NCBI RefSeq assembly: GCF_014349235.1
Contig: NZ_JACSOH010000008.1
Span: forward strand, 1 to 64,000
Length of the DNA stretch: 64,000 bases
Origin: Cytophaga sp. FL35
Lineage (GTDB): Bacteria > Bacteroidota > Bacteroidia > Flavobacteriales > Flavobacteriaceae
Direction: 5' to 3'
Numbering within the stretch: position 1 is the first letter of the stretch; the number at the start of each line of letters is the position of its first letter. Below, in pieces: positions 18,588-28,829 of this stretch. The notes under the pieces were generated by a model. That model was not told the DNA's origin and ran no database searches. It was given only the letters and a program-made list of their open reading frames with translations. Position numbers and translations under genes: made by a program.

Positions 18588-20135
18588 TTGAAATCGTTTT
18601 TTTACTTAATCACAGTTTTACCTCTACTATTTCTAAGTTGTAAAGAGGAATCTAAACTATCAACTGATTCAAAAGAGGTGTCCAAACCCAATTTTGTATT
18701 CCTTTTTGCGGATGACCAAACTTTTGAGAGTATCAATGCCTTGGGGTTTGATGAAGTGTATACGCCTAATCTGGATCGATTGGTGAACAATGGCTCTTCC
18801 TTTAGCCATGCCTATAATATGGGCGGTTGGAACGGGGCTATATGCGTAGCTTCTAGAGCAATGATTATTTCCGGTTCCTATATTTGGAACGCCCAAGAGA
18901 AAAGCCAAAAATGGGGACAAGGTGATTCCCTTGCAATGAACCAGACATGGAGTCGTTTATTGGAAAAGGAAGGATATGATACTTATATGACCGGGAAATG
19001 GCATGTTGAGGCTCCGGCAAAAACCATATTCAACGATGCAAGGCATATTAGGCCCGGAATGCCAGGGGATAGAAGAGGTGAACTGGGAGCCGCAATTAAG
19101 AAATGGAAAGAAGAATCCGGGGATATGAAGGATTGGAATGATTATATGCCCATTGGTTATGGCAGACCAACTGGTCCGGAAGATAAGGATTGGTCTCCTA
19201 CGGATACCCTTCAAGGTGGTTTTTGGGAAGGTGGTACCCATTGGAGTGAGGTCGTAAAGAACGATGCGCTTTCCTTTTTGGACATTGCCAAGGACAAGGA
19301 CAATCCGTTTTTCATGTACCTGGCTTTTAATGCAACCCATGATCCAAGGCAGGCTCCACAACGTTTTATGGACATGTACCCATTGGAAAATATTAGGGTT
19401 CCCGAGAATTTCCTGCCGGAATATCCTTGGAAAGAAGAGATAGGAAACGAGCCCGGGCTAAGGGACGAGGCGCTGGCCCCTTTCCCAAGAACGGAATATG
19501 CAGTAAAGGTGCATCGTCAAGAATACTATGCGCTTATAAGCCATATGGATGAGCAAATCGGAAAAATTTTGGATGCCTTGGAAGCAAGCGGAAAAATGGA
19601 CAATACTTATATCTTTTTTGGAGCCGATCATGGACTATCCGTAGGGCATCATGGATTGATAGGTAAACAAAGTCTGTTTGACCATAGCGTACGTATTCCC
19701 ATGATGGTCATGGGTCCCAATGTGCCCAAAGGAAAGGTATTTGATCAAGATGTTTACCTTCAGGATATCATGGCCACTACTTTAGAGTTGGCAGAGGTTA
19801 AAAAACCGGACTATGTTCAGTTCCATAGTTTTATGGATGTGCTCCAGGGCGATAATACAAAAGGTCATTATTCAGATGGGGTCTATGGCGCTTACACTCA
19901 GGTTCAGCGTATGATCAGGAAGGATGGTTATAAGTTATTGGTATTTCCCACGATGGAAAAGGTGCTTCTATTCGATATGAAAAACGACCCCAATGAAATG
20001 AATGATTTGTCATCGAGCAAAGAATATTCTAAAAAAGTTGAAAGTTTGTTATCTGATTTGATAGAACTTCAAAAGAAGTACAATGACCCTTTATCCCTTA
20101 AATCCATATTGGATAAAGTAAAAATAGAATCTTAA
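18588..20135 (+). CDS. Sulfatase, family S1, lipoprotein (second of three), TTG start
   Basis: 515 aa starting with TTG at 18588, which gives a full lipoprotein signal peptide (MKSFFYLITVLPLLFLSC, Cys18). Active-site pentapeptide is CVASR at 86-90, with Ala instead of the usual Pro at the third position, still inside the C-x-(P/A)-x-R rule. Metal aspartates D42 and D43 in FADDQ, TGKWH, and a late GADHGLSVGHHGLIGKQ segment typical of the choline-sulfatase-like branch of S1. Separated by 28 bases from the previous sulfatase. Likely acts on a different sulfate position of the same glycan. Confidence 0.9.
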   Translation: MKSFFYLITVLPLLFLSCKEESKLSTDSKEVSKPNFVFLFADDQTFESINALGFDEVYTPNLDRLVNNGSSFSHAYNMGGWNGAICVASRAMIISGSYIWNAQEKSQKWGQGDSLAMNQTWSRLLEKEGYDTYMTGKWHVEAPAKTIFNDARHIRPGMPGDRRGELGAAIKKWKEESGDMKDWNDYMPIGYGRPTGPEDKDWSPTDTLQGGFWEGGTHWSEVVKNDALSFLDIAKDKDNPFFMYLAFNATHDPRQAPQRFMDMYPLENIRVPENFLPEYPWKEEIGNEPGLRDEALAPFPRTEYAVKVHRQEYYALISHMDEQIGKILDALEASGKMDNTYIFFGADHGLSVGHHGLIGKQSLFDHSVRIPMMVMGPNVPKGKVFDQDVYLQDIMATTLELAEVKKPDYVQFHSFMDVLQGDNTKGHYSDGVYGAYTQVQRMIRKDGYKLLVFPTMEKVLLFDMKNDPNEMNDLSSSKEYSKKVESLLSDLIELQKKYNDPLSLKSILDKVKIES

Positions 20136-20139
20136 AGTT

Positions 20140-21576
20140 ATGAGGTGTATCGTCTTTTTTATTATGCTTAGCCTGTTTGGCTGTATTGAAGTTGATAAAC
20201 CAAATAAAACAGAAACTCTAAAACCTAATATACTGTTTATACTGGTAGATGACTTAGGTAAGGAATGGATAAGTGCTTATGGTGCCGAAGATATTGAAAC
20301 CCCGAATATAGATGCACTAGCAAAAAAGGGAATTAAATTTCATAATGCTTATTCAATGCCACAATGCACCCCTTCGAGAGTAACCCTATTGACCGGACAG
20401 TATCCGTTTAGACATGGTTGGGTGAATCACTGGGACGTACCACGCTGGGGAGGAGGAGCGCATTTTGATGAAAAATTGAATCCCTCCCTAGTCAAAAAAC
20501 TTAGAGATCAGGGCTATAGAACTTGTGTCGCCGGTAAATGGCAAATTGACGACTTTCGAGTAGAACCTGATGCGCTCGTTAAAGTAGGATTTGATGATTT
20601 TTGTATGTGGACCGGTTACGAAGCGGGAATCAAAGCGAGTGCTGAACGATATTGGAACCCCTATGTTTTTACAAAAGATGGGAGTAAGACCTATAAAGAT
20701 GCTTTTGGCCCTGATGTTTTTCGTGATTTTATAATTGATTTCTTAAAGGAAGATACAGTAAAGCCAAGTTTTGTATACTACCCAATGGTCTTGACCCATA
20801 CTCCCTTTGTAAACACCCCTGATGAAACGGCCGATGATAAGATCGGTAAACACAAGGCCATGGTGCGGTACACCGATAAGATTTTGGGCCAGTTAATTCA
20901 ATCCCTAAAAGAAAATAATATTTTCCAGAATACCCTGATTGTTTTTACAACCGATAACGGAACCACTAAGACTATTACCGGCGGTTACAAGGGGCGAAAG
21001 GTAAGAGGGGGCAAAGCTACCACTGCTGAAGCAGGAATTTGTCAGCCTTTTATAGTAAGCTGGCCTAAAAATATTAAAGGTGGGCAAGAATCCAACGCCC
21101 TGGTAGATTTTACTGATTTACTACCAACTTTTATTGACGTAGCAGGTGGTGCGCCGGATGTAGATGGTAAGCATGTAATTGATGGAAAGTCTTTTAAGAG
21201 CGTTTTGTTAGAAGGTAGGGATACTTCTCGAGAATGGATTTTAGGTATGGGCGGGGGCAACTTTGCTCGCCTTACCGAAAACGGAGTGGAAAACCAATAC
21301 AAATTTAGAGATAGAGTTTTAAGGAACAGAGAATACAAGTTATACCTTGATTCTAAGGGTGAAGTAATGAAGTTCTATGATTTAGAAGCAGACCCATTTG
21401 AAGAGAATAATATAATTGAAGAGTTAAATACTAAAGCTAGAATTACCAATTTTAATATGTTGAAAAGCGTTGCCGAATCTTTTCCGGATAAGGACAATGA
21501 CCCTAAATACAATCCTAATCCCGGTCAAGATTGGGATGTTAATATTACCGCAAAAAGCGATTTCTGGAAGTTATAG
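20140..21576 (+). CDS. Sulfatase, family S1, lipoprotein (third of three)
   Basis: 478 aa. Short lipoprotein signal (LSLFGC, Cys15). Active site CTPSR at 76-80 in PQCTPSRVTLLTGQYPFRHG, metal aspartates D37 and D38 in LVDDLG, AGKWQIDDF in place of GKWH (the His of that motif is Gln), and TTDNGT. The start is 4 bases after the previous stop. Last gene of the operon; the EamA gene converges on it from 18 bases away. The Lys-Trp-Gln variant is unusual for S1 and may mark a different subsite specificity. Confidence 0.9.
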   Translation: MRCIVFFIMLSLFGCIEVDKPNKTETLKPNILFILVDDLGKEWISAYGAEDIETPNIDALAKKGIKFHNAYSMPQCTPSRVTLLTGQYPFRHGWVNHWDVPRWGGGAHFDEKLNPSLVKKLRDQGYRTCVAGKWQIDDFRVEPDALVKVGFDDFCMWTGYEAGIKASAERYWNPYVFTKDGSKTYKDAFGPDVFRDFIIDFLKEDTVKPSFVYYPMVLTHTPFVNTPDETADDKIGKHKAMVRYTDKILGQLIQSLKENNIFQNTLIVFTTDNGTTKTITGGYKGRKVRGGKATTAEAGICQPFIVSWPKNIKGGQESNALVDFTDLLPTFIDVAGGAPDVDGKHVIDGKSFKSVLLEGRDTSREWILGMGGGNFARLTENGVENQYKFRDRVLRNREYKLYLDSKGEVMKFYDLEADPFEENNIIEELNTKARITNFNMLKSVAESFPDKDNDPKYNPNPGQDWDVNITAKSDFWKL

Positions 21577-21594
21577 TTCAACTCGAACAAAAAG

Positions 21595-22440
21595 TTAAGC
21601 CCTATATTTTGACTTATAAACAACATTGGCCACCAAGCCTGAAACAATCAAGAGAATTCCTATGAGGCTGTACATAGTGTATACTTCTCCCAACCACAGA
21701 AAGCCTAATATACCGGTAAACAAAACCTCTAGGTATTTTAATGGGGCCACTAAATTGTTGGCTCCAATTTGAAACGCCTTGGTCATAAAATATTGACCAA
21801 TAAACCCAAATACACCTAAAACCATAAAAAGGGCCCAATCGAGACCAACGGGGTTTTTCCAATAGGGTATGGCCATTAATCCTCCAAATACCGTGGCTGT
21901 CAACATAAAATAGTTGATAATGATTAGAGAATGGTCTTGAGTGCCTATTTTACTTATGCTTATATATACCAGTCCGGTAATTACCGCCGCCGCTAGAATC
22001 AGCGTCAATCCTATATTGTTGACGTTAGTGTCTAGGCCCTTGAGTATAACAACACCGGTAAAGGATATTAGAAAAAAGAACCATTGAGGTAGCTTTATTT
22101 TTTCCCTTAGGAAATAAATGGCGAAAATGGCGGAGAAAATAGGGGCTAGATATCTAAGTGAAACCGCAGTTGCAGCTGAAAGATATTTCATTGAAGCAAA
22201 GAATAGGGTCATGGATAGGGTACCGGTAAGTGCCCTGAATATCAATAGTTTTTTCTTGTTCCCTAAAATTGGCAGCTTCATTTTATAAATTAATGCCATT
22301 GTGATAATCAAGGAGCCCAATCCCCTAAAGAAAACAACTTGGTATACATCATACTTCAGCAAGTGTTTTACCATAGTGTTCATTATGGTAAAAGCAAGTG
22401 TACCAAGGGTCATATACAGCAAAACTTTTTTTAATATCAT
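21595..22440 (-). CDS. EamA/DMT-family membrane transporter
   Basis: 281 aa with ten predicted membrane helices in two five-helix EamA repeats (about 1-135 and 140-280). Characteristic stretches are VVFFRGLGSLIITMAL, AATAVSLRYLAPIFSAIFA and, in the second repeat, LVAPLKYLEVLFTGILGFLWLGE. The family exports metabolites such as amino acids or purines; the substrate cannot be read here. Downstream of gltBD on the same strand but separated from it by a terminator, so it probably has its own promoter. Confidence 0.88.
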   Translation of the reverse strand: MILKKVLLYMTLGTLAFTIMNTMVKHLLKYDVYQVVFFRGLGSLIITMALIYKMKLPILGNKKKLLIFRALTGTLSMTLFFASMKYLSAATAVSLRYLAPIFSAIFAIYFLREKIKLPQWFFFLISFTGVVILKGLDTNVNNIGLTLILAAAVITGLVYISISKIGTQDHSLIIINYFMLTATVFGGLMAIPYWKNPVGLDWALFMVLGVFGFIGQYFMTKAFQIGANNLVAPLKYLEVLFTGILGFLWLGEVYTMYSLIGILLIVSGLVANVVYKSKYRA

Positions 22441-22465
22441 GAATTTGTGTTCTATATCCTGTTTA

Positions 22466-22501
22466 AAATAAAATATCCAACCCGAGGTACGGGTTGGATA
22501 T
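22466..22501 (-). terminator. Intrinsic terminator after gltD
   Basis: Perfect 12-bp stem ATATCCAACCCG (22473-22484) / CGGGTTGGATAT (22490-22501) with a 5-base loop. On the minus strand it is followed by TTTATTTTA. It lies 28 bases past the gltD stop. Confidence 0.85.
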
Positions 22502-22529
22502 CAAATATTACTAATGAATATTAAAAAGA

Positions 22530-23990
22530 TTAAACCCCTGGTAGGTCTCCCTCTCCTTTTAAAGGAAGTGAAGAGCTGCCCATTAGATATTTATCCACGT
22601 GGTGAGCTGCTTGCCTTCCTTCGGAAATAGCCCAAACAATAAGGGACTGCCCTCTTCTTTGGTCTCCAGCGGCAAATACACCGGGTACATTTGTCTTGTA
22701 ATCATTTTCAGATGCCTCAATGTTGGTTCTAGCGTCATGCTTGATGCCCAATTGATCAGAAATAGTAGTTTCCGAACCGGTAAATCCGAGGGCCAATAAG
22801 GCTAATTCACATTTCCACTCTTTTTCTGTGCCTTCAACCTCAATTAATTGTGGTCTTTGGCCGGGAACTGTTTTCCATTCCACACGAACGGTTTTAAGTG
22901 CGGTAAGTTTTCCATTTTCATCGGTTATAAACTCCTTGGTGTTGATCAACCAATTACGTTCTACCCCTTCTTTGTGGGAGCTGGATGTTTTTAGCTGTAA
23001 GGGCCAATAGGGCCAAGGTGTGCTTGGTGACCTGTCTCCCGGGGGTTTGGGCATAATTTCAAAATTCACCACGGATTTGGCACCATGTCTATTTGAGGTT
23101 CCAATACAATCTGAACCAGTATCACCCCCACCAATAACAATTACATTCTTATCGGTTGCCATTACTTGGTTTTCTACCTTTTTTCCTAGAACCACTTTGG
23201 TCTGCTGGGTTAGAAAATCCATTGCCTGAACCACACCATCCGCATCAATACCGGGAATAGGTAATGATCTTCTTTTTGTAGCGCCTCCGGCTAAAACAAC
23301 CGCATCATAACCCTTAATTTCCTCCACAGGAACATTTTCACCTACATGGGAGTTGACTTTAAACTGAATTCCTTCTTCTTTTAGGATATCCACCCTACGG
23401 TCAATAATGCTTTTTTCCATTTTAAAGTTTGGAATTCCATAACGCAAAAGCCCACCGATTTCATCGTCCCTTTCGTATACCGTTACCAGATGCCCAGCTC
23501 TGTTCAACTGCTGTGCAGCCGCCAAACCGGCAGGTCCTGAGCCTACAATGGCAACTGTTTTTCCCGTACGTTTTTTGGGAGGAACAGCTTTGATCCAACC
23601 TTCGGAAAAGGCCTTTTCAACAATGTTTTTCTCTATATTTTCAATGGATACGGGGTCTTCAATAATTCCCAATACACAAGACTGTTCGCAAGGTGCAGGG
23701 CATAACCTACCCGTAAATTCAGGAAAATTATTGGTAGAATGAAGAATAAGGGACGCCTTATGCCATTCTCCTTGGTGAACCATATGGTTAAAGTCAGGAA
23801 TCAGATTCCCAAGCGGGCATCCACTATGGCAAAAGGGAATACCGCAATCCATACATCTGGAGCCTTGTAAACCTATTTCTTTTTCATTCATAGGTATAGT
23901 GAACTCCTTGTAGTGGCCAACTCTTTCTTTTACAGGTGTATAAGCCTCATCCTGTCTTTCGTATTCTTTAAATCCGGTAATCTTTCCCAT
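22530..23990 (-). CDS. gltD: Glutamate synthase (NADPH) small subunit
   Basis: 486 aa, cytoplasmic. Two cysteine groups for 4Fe-4S clusters: C46-x2-C49-x4-C54-x3-C58 in RCMDCGIPFCHSGC, and CPAPCEQSC. These are followed by the FAD-binding VAIVGSGPAGLAAAQQL and an NADPH-binding VIGGGDTGSDCIG. Supplies electrons from NADPH to the large subunit, which turns glutamine and 2-oxoglutarate into glutamate. Starts 3 bases after gltB, so they form one transcription unit. Confidence 0.96.
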   Translation of the reverse strand: MGKITGFKEYERQDEAYTPVKERVGHYKEFTIPMNEKEIGLQGSRCMDCGIPFCHSGCPLGNLIPDFNHMVHQGEWHKASLILHSTNNFPEFTGRLCPAPCEQSCVLGIIEDPVSIENIEKNIVEKAFSEGWIKAVPPKKRTGKTVAIVGSGPAGLAAAQQLNRAGHLVTVYERDDEIGGLLRYGIPNFKMEKSIIDRRVDILKEEGIQFKVNSHVGENVPVEEIKGYDAVVLAGGATKRRSLPIPGIDADGVVQAMDFLTQQTKVVLGKKVENQVMATDKNVIVIGGGDTGSDCIGTSNRHGAKSVVNFEIMPKPPGDRSPSTPWPYWPLQLKTSSSHKEGVERNWLINTKEFITDENGKLTALKTVRVEWKTVPGQRPQLIEVEGTEKEWKCELALLALGFTGSETTISDQLGIKHDARTNIEASENDYKTNVPGVFAAGDQRRGQSLIVWAISEGRQAAHHVDKYLMGSSSLPLKGEGDLPGV

Positions 23991-23992
23991 AA

Positions 23993-26900
23993 TTATGCTA
24001 TCTGTAATTCTTCAACCATTGGTTCTTCGTTGGCAATACGCTCAAGTGCAGCCTTATATTCCCTTGGCATTACTTTCACAAACTTTTTCAAATTTTCTTC
24101 CCAATTTTCAAGAACCTCTTTTCCTCTGTTACTACTTGTATAAAGAACATGATTTTCAATCAAGCCCTTCAATTCTTCTTTGTCTTCTTCTGTAAGTGGA
24201 TCAAAGTCGACTGTTTCTTCGTTGCAAAGTCCGTTTTTGAACAAGCCTTTTTCATCAAAGACGTAGGCGTAACCGCCGCTCATACCAGCTGCAAAGTTTC
24301 TTCCTGTTTTACCTAGAATAACGACTTTACCTCCGGTCATGTACTCACAGCCATGGTCTCCAACTCCTTCTACTACGGCAGTGGCCCCTGAGTTTCTAAC
24401 GGCAAATCGTTCTCCGGCAATACCGTTGATGTAAGCCTGGCCTTTAACCGCCCCAAAAAGGCAAACATTACCCACAATTATATTTTCCTCCGCCTTGAAA
24501 TCCGCGGCTTCTGGTTTTTTTACAATAATCTTTGCTCCAGAAAGCCCTTTACCAAGGTAGTCATTAGAATTTCCATGGATGGTGTATGTGATACCGTTAG
24601 CACCAAAAACCCCAAAACTCTGGCCGGCAGAACCGGTGAAAGTTAAATTAAGGGTGTCGTCCGGTAGACCCAAATGTCCGTAAATTTTGGATATTTCGTT
24701 CGAAACGATTGCTCCTACGGAACGGTCCGTATTATTTATTTTGTAGTCCAAAGAAGTTACCACCTTTCTGAAGATGGCCATGTGAGCATCTTTCAAAATT
24801 TGAAAATCAATTACTTCATCCAGATTATGATCCTGTTTTTCTGTATTTCTTAGAACAAGGTTTTCGTAACCTTCCGGTTGGTATAAAATTCCGGAAAGGT
24901 CAAGTCCTTTCGCCTTGTAATGGTCCAATACCTTTCTTGCATTTAATTTGTTGGCCTGACCAATCATTTCGTCCATGGTTCTAAAACCAAGTTGCGCCAT
25001 AATGGACCTAAGCTCATTTGCAACAAAATAGAAGAAGTTGATTACGTGTTCCGGCGTACCCTTAAAGTTCTTTCTTAGCTCTTTATCCTGAGTAGCAATA
25101 CCTACGGGACACGTATTTAAATGACATTTACGCATCATAATACAACCAGAAGCTACAAGAGGAGCCGTTGCAAAACCAAATTCTTCCGCACCCAGTAGGG
25201 CAGCAATTGCCACATCCCTACCAGTTTTCATTTGGCCATCGCATTCTACCACGATTCTAGACCTAAGATTATTGAGAACGAGAGTTTGCTGTGCTTCGGC
25301 AAGACCAAGCTCCCATGGTAAGCCCGCGTGCTTTAATGAGGTGAGGGGAGAAGCTCCCGTTCCTCCATCGTATCCGGAGATAAGAACTACATCTGCCTTG
25401 GCTTTTGCAACACCGGCTGCAATAGTACCAACACCAACCTCGGAAACCAGTTTTACATTGACCCGCGCTTCTCTGTTGGCATTTTTAAGGTCATAGATCA
25501 ATTGGGCCAAATCCTCAATAGAATAAATATCATGATGAGGTGGAGGTGAAACCAAACCTACAAAAGGAGTGGAGTTTCTTGCCGAGGCTATCCAAGGTAA
25601 TACCTTATGACCAGGAAGTTGCCCTCCTTCACCAGGCTTGGCGCCTTGTGCCATTTTTATCTGAATTTCCTTCGCAGAAGATAAATAATGCGATGTTACC
25701 CCAAACCTACCAGAAGCAACCTGTTTGATGGCGGAGTTCTTATTATCTCCGTTGGCATCTGGTTGAAAACGTCTTCTGTCTTCACCACCTTCACCGGAGT
25801 TGGACTTACCGCCCAAACGGTTCATGGCAATGGCCAGATTTTCGTGTGCTTCCCTGGAAATGGAACCGTAAGACATTGCGCCTGTTTTAAAACGCTTTAC
25901 AATCTCCGTCCATGGCTCTACTTCCTCCAGAGGAATAGGGTCTAGGTTACTAAACTCGAACAAGCCCCTAATGGTAAGCATTCGCTTAGACTGGTCATTA
26001 ATGGCCTGTGCATAGATATCATATGATTTTTGGTCACTTAACCTAACGGATTGCTGTAGTTTTGCAATAGTGGTCGGGTTAAACATATGCCTTTCACCAT
26101 GACGTCTCCATCTATATTCCCCACCAATATTTAAGGCGAGATTTTTGTCAATTTTAGTCTCCGGATAGGCATTTTTGTACCTATGGTTAATTTCTTTTTC
26201 AATTTCGTACAATCCCACACCTTCAATTCTTGAGGTAGTATAAGGGAAATATTTCTCCACGAAATCTGAGTTGAATCCTACGATTTCAAAAATTTGAGAA
26301 CCTCTATAGGAATGTAAGGTAGAAATACCAATTTTATTCATGATCTTAAGAAGACCCTTTCCTATGGCTTTGTTGAAATTGTTTACGGCAACCTGCTCTT
26401 CAAGCTCTATAAAGCCATCCTTCACCTGTTGTCTAATAATTTCATTAACCATGTACGGATTAATGGCCGAAGCTCCATAACCGAACAAAGTGGCAAAATG
26501 ATGTGGTTCCCGAGGTTCCGCGGATTCTATAATAATATCAAAGTAGGAACGCTTTCTTAACCTGTTCATTTGGTGATGAACAAAGGAGCATGCCAACAGA
26601 CAAGGGATGGGGGCTAAACCTTTTTTGGCTCCCCTATCAGAAAGAATGATAATATTCACACCTTTTTCAACAGCATCGGTAACTTGCTCAATAATTTGGT
26701 CCAGACCTTCTTCCAAACCGTTCATTCCGCGCTCTACTTCATAGAGCATACCAATAGTTTCCGCCTTAAACCCGCTAATTCCTATACTTCTGATTTTTTC
26801 CAAATCGTCATTGGAAATAACCGGATTTTGGATTCTAAGTTTGGAACATTGCTCTGGAGTAATGTCAAAAATATTCTTATCGTGACCAAGTGCTAGACTG

Positions 26901-28504
26901 ATATCCGTAACCACTTCTTCCCTAATACCATCTAACGGAGGGTTGGTAACTTGGGCAAACAATTGCTTAAAGTAATTGGGAAGTAATTGTGGTAAATCTG
27001 AAAGTACCGCAATAGGAGTATCGATACCCATGGATCCCAAAGCTTCTTTTCCGTTTTGGGCCATTGGCACAATTACTTCTTGAATGTCTTCAATAGTATA
27101 GTTGTAAAGTCTTTGCCTTGTGTTTACATCAATGGTTTCAATAGGGCAGGTATCATTGGTGTAATCTACATCTTTAAGTTGCAAACTTTTTTCCTTCAAC
27201 CATTTACGGTAAGGTCTTTCCGAAACTATTTTTGCTTTTATTTCTTCATCGTCTATGATGCGACCTTCATTCATGTCCACCAGGAACATTTTTCCTGGTT
27301 CCAATCTACCGTGATACGCAATATCTGAAGGGTCCAGGTCCACTACACCAACTTCAGAAGACATAATCAACTTTCCGCTTTTGGTAACCGTATATCTTGA
27401 AGGTCTAAGTCCATTACGGTCTAGTAGTGCCCCAATATAATCCCCATCTGTAAAGGGTACGGAGGCTGGTCCGTCCCAAGGTTCCATAATACAGGAATTG
27501 TATTCATAGAAAGCCTTTCTTTCATCAGACATAGTAGCATGTTTCTCCCAAGCTTCCGGAATGGTCATCATCATTACCTCTGGTAGCGAACGCCCTGTTA
27601 GGGTCAATAATTCCACGGACATGTCCATGGAGGCCGAATCTGATTTTCCAGGTAGGATAATAGGAAATAGTTTTTCCATATCCTCTCCAAAAATTTCAGA
27701 CTTCATAATTTCTTCACGAACCCGCATTCTGGAAACGTTTCCTCTTAAGGTATTGATTTCCCCATTTTGACATAAAAACCTAAAAGGTTGTGCCAGCTCC
27801 CATGAAGGCATGGTGTTGGTTGAGAACCTCTGGTGTACCAACGCCAGTCTTGTTACAAGGTCCGGTTGTTGCAAATCCGTAAAATAAGGCCCAATATCTT
27901 CGGGCATGATGATACCCTTATATATTAAGGTTGTGTTGGAGAGACTACATACATAGAAATAATCTGCCAAAGAGATTTTAGATTTTCTAATATTGTGTTC
28001 GGCTATTTTTCTGGCAGCATAGAGCTTAGCCTTAAATACGTTTTCCTCAAGATCTTCTTGAGCAATAAAAACTTGTTGGATGAGAGGTTCGGAAGCGGCC
28101 GCAATTTCCCCTAATTGTGAAGAATCCACAGGAACTGTTCTCCAGCCCAGAATTTTCAGGCCTTGATTTTTTATTTCTTTTTCAAAAGTTTCCTTACAGT
28201 AAATAAATTGGTTTCCGTTTTTTGGAAAGAAAACCATACCTACGGCATATTGGCGTTGCTCAGGTAATTGAAAATCACAGACTCTTTTAAAATAATCATG
28301 CGGTATATCAATTAACAATCCTGCACCATCACCCGTTCTTCCATCTGCACTTACCCCTCCACGGTGTTCCAATTTCACAAGAATTTCAAGGGCATCGTGA
28401 ATAATCTGGTTAGACTTTTCTCCCTTTAAATTACAAATGAATCCGGCACCGCAGTTTTCGTGCTCAAATTCCGGTAGGTACATACCTTGTCTCTTCATCG
28501 TCAT
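23993..28504 (-). CDS. gltB: Glutamate synthase (NADPH) large subunit
   Basis: 1503 aa, the usual length. N-terminal class II glutamine amidotransferase domain with the catalytic cysteine at position 18 (ENCGAGF), so a 17-residue propeptide would be removed. The central domain and FMN domain follow ([34 protein letters not shown]). The 3Fe-4S cysteines are C-x5-C-x4-C in [12 protein letters not shown] near residue 1120, and the GXGXG C-terminal domain ends in [10 protein letters not shown] second in-frame ATG two codons downstream is equally possible as start. Central ammonia-assimilation enzyme. Confidence 0.97.
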   Translation of the reverse strand: MTMKRQGMYLPEFEHENCGAGFICNLKGEKSNQIIHDALEILVKLEHRGGVSADGRTGDGAGLLIDIPHDYFKRVCDFQLPEQRQYAVGMVFFPKNGNQFIYCKETFEKEIKNQGLKILGWRTVPVDSSQLGEIAAASEPLIQQVFIAQEDLEENVFKAKLYAARKIAEHNIRKSKISLADYFYVCSLSNTTLIYKGIIMPEDIGPYFTDLQQPDLVTRLALVHQRFSTNTMPSWELAQPFRFLCQNGEINTLRGNVSRMRVREEIMKSEIFGEDMEKLFPIILPGKSDSASMDMSVELLTLTGRSLPEVMMMTIPEAWEKHATMSDERKAFYEYNSCIMEPWDGPASVPFTDGDYIGALLDRNGLRPSRYTVTKSGKLIMSSEVGVVDLDPSDIAYHGRLEPGKMFLVDMNEGRIIDDEEIKAKIVSERPYRKWLKEKSLQLKDVDYTNDTCPIETIDVNTRQRLYNYTIEDIQEVIVPMAQNGKEALGSMGIDTPIAVLSDLPQLLPNYFKQLFAQVTNPPLDGIREEVVTDISLALGHDKNIFDITPEQCSKLRIQNPVISNDDLEKIRSIGISGFKAETIGMLYEVERGMNGLEEGLDQIIEQVTDAVEKGVNIIILSDRGAKKGLAPIPCLLACSFVHHQMNRLRKRSYFDIIIESAEPREPHHFATLFGYGASAINPYMVNEIIRQQVKDGFIELEEQVAVNNFNKAIGKGLLKIMNKIGISTLHSYRGSQIFEIVGFNSDFVEKYFPYTTSRIEGVGLYEIEKEINHRYKNAYPETKIDKNLALNIGGEYRWRRHGERHMFNPTTIAKLQQSVRLSDQKSYDIYAQAINDQSKRMLTIRGLFEFSNLDPIPLEEVEPWTEIVKRFKTGAMSYGSISREAHENLAIAMNRLGGKSNSGEGGEDRRRFQPDANGDNKNSAIKQVASGRFGVTSHYLSSAKEIQIKMAQGAKPGEGGQLPGHKVLPWIASARNSTPFVGLVSPPPHHDIYSIEDLAQLIYDLKNANREARVNVKLVSEVGVGTIAAGVAKAKADVVLISGYDGGTGASPLTSLKHAGLPWELGLAEAQQTLVLNNLRSRIVVECDGQMKTGRDVAIAALLGAEEFGFATAPLVASGCIMMRKCHLNTCPVGIATQDKELRKNFKGTPEHVINFFYFVANELRSIMAQLGFRTMDEMIGQANKLNARKVLDHYKAKGLDLSGILYQPEGYENLVLRNTEKQDHNLDEVIDFQILKDAHMAIFRKVVTSLDYKINNTDRSVGAIVSNEISKIYGHLGLPDDTLNLTFTGSAGQSFGVFGANGITYTIHGNSNDYLGKGLSGAKIIVKKPEAADFKAEENIIVGNVCLFGAVKGQAYINGIAGERFAVRNSGATAVVEGVGDHGCEYMTGGKVVILGKTGRNFAAGMSGGYAYVFDEKGLFKNGLCNEETVDFDPLTEEDKEELKGLIENHVLYTSSNRGKEVLENWEENLKKFVKVMPREYKAALERIANEEPMVEELQIA

Positions 28505-28829
28505 ATATTATCGTATTTCCTCAAAAATAACTTTTTTGATGCATTATTAATAGTGATTTTGGGGTAATCGAATAAAAATCCAACGTTTTGAATTAAACGT
28601 TAAATAATGTTTAAATATGGATTATCCACCCCCTAAAATTATCAGAATGGTAAATTTAGCTCAAAAGAGTTGGCTTTTAAAGTTTTTGAGGGGTGTGCTT
28701 GTCTAGAATTGTTCTTTTGTAACATATTGCCCTAAAATTATTAGGGTTATAATTTTTGAGATGTAGGTTAATGAGTAAAACACCCTCCTGTTGTGAGGGT
28801 GGGTAATTAAGAATCACTTTGTTTTGTCG
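28505..28829. promoter_or_regulatory. gltB upstream region: -7 element and nested inverted repeats
   Basis: 325 bases without a gene. On the minus strand 28522-28529 reads TATTTTTG, a good TAnnTTTG match only 18 bases ahead of the gltB ATG. Farther upstream are two nested inverted repeats: AACGTTT / AAACGTT (28582-28588, 28595-28601) and TTAAAC / GTTTAA (28593-28598, 28609-28614). They may be operator sites for gltBD control. The end near 28781 holds the terminator of the neighbouring gene; the rest shows nothing recognisable. Confidence 0.4.
28777..28801 (-). terminator. Intrinsic terminator after the acyl-CoA dehydrogenase gene
   Basis: Stem CACCCTC (28781-28787) / GAGGGTG (28795-28801) with a 7-base loop, followed on the minus strand by TTTTAC. 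It lies 28 bases past the stop codon. Confidence 0.75.
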
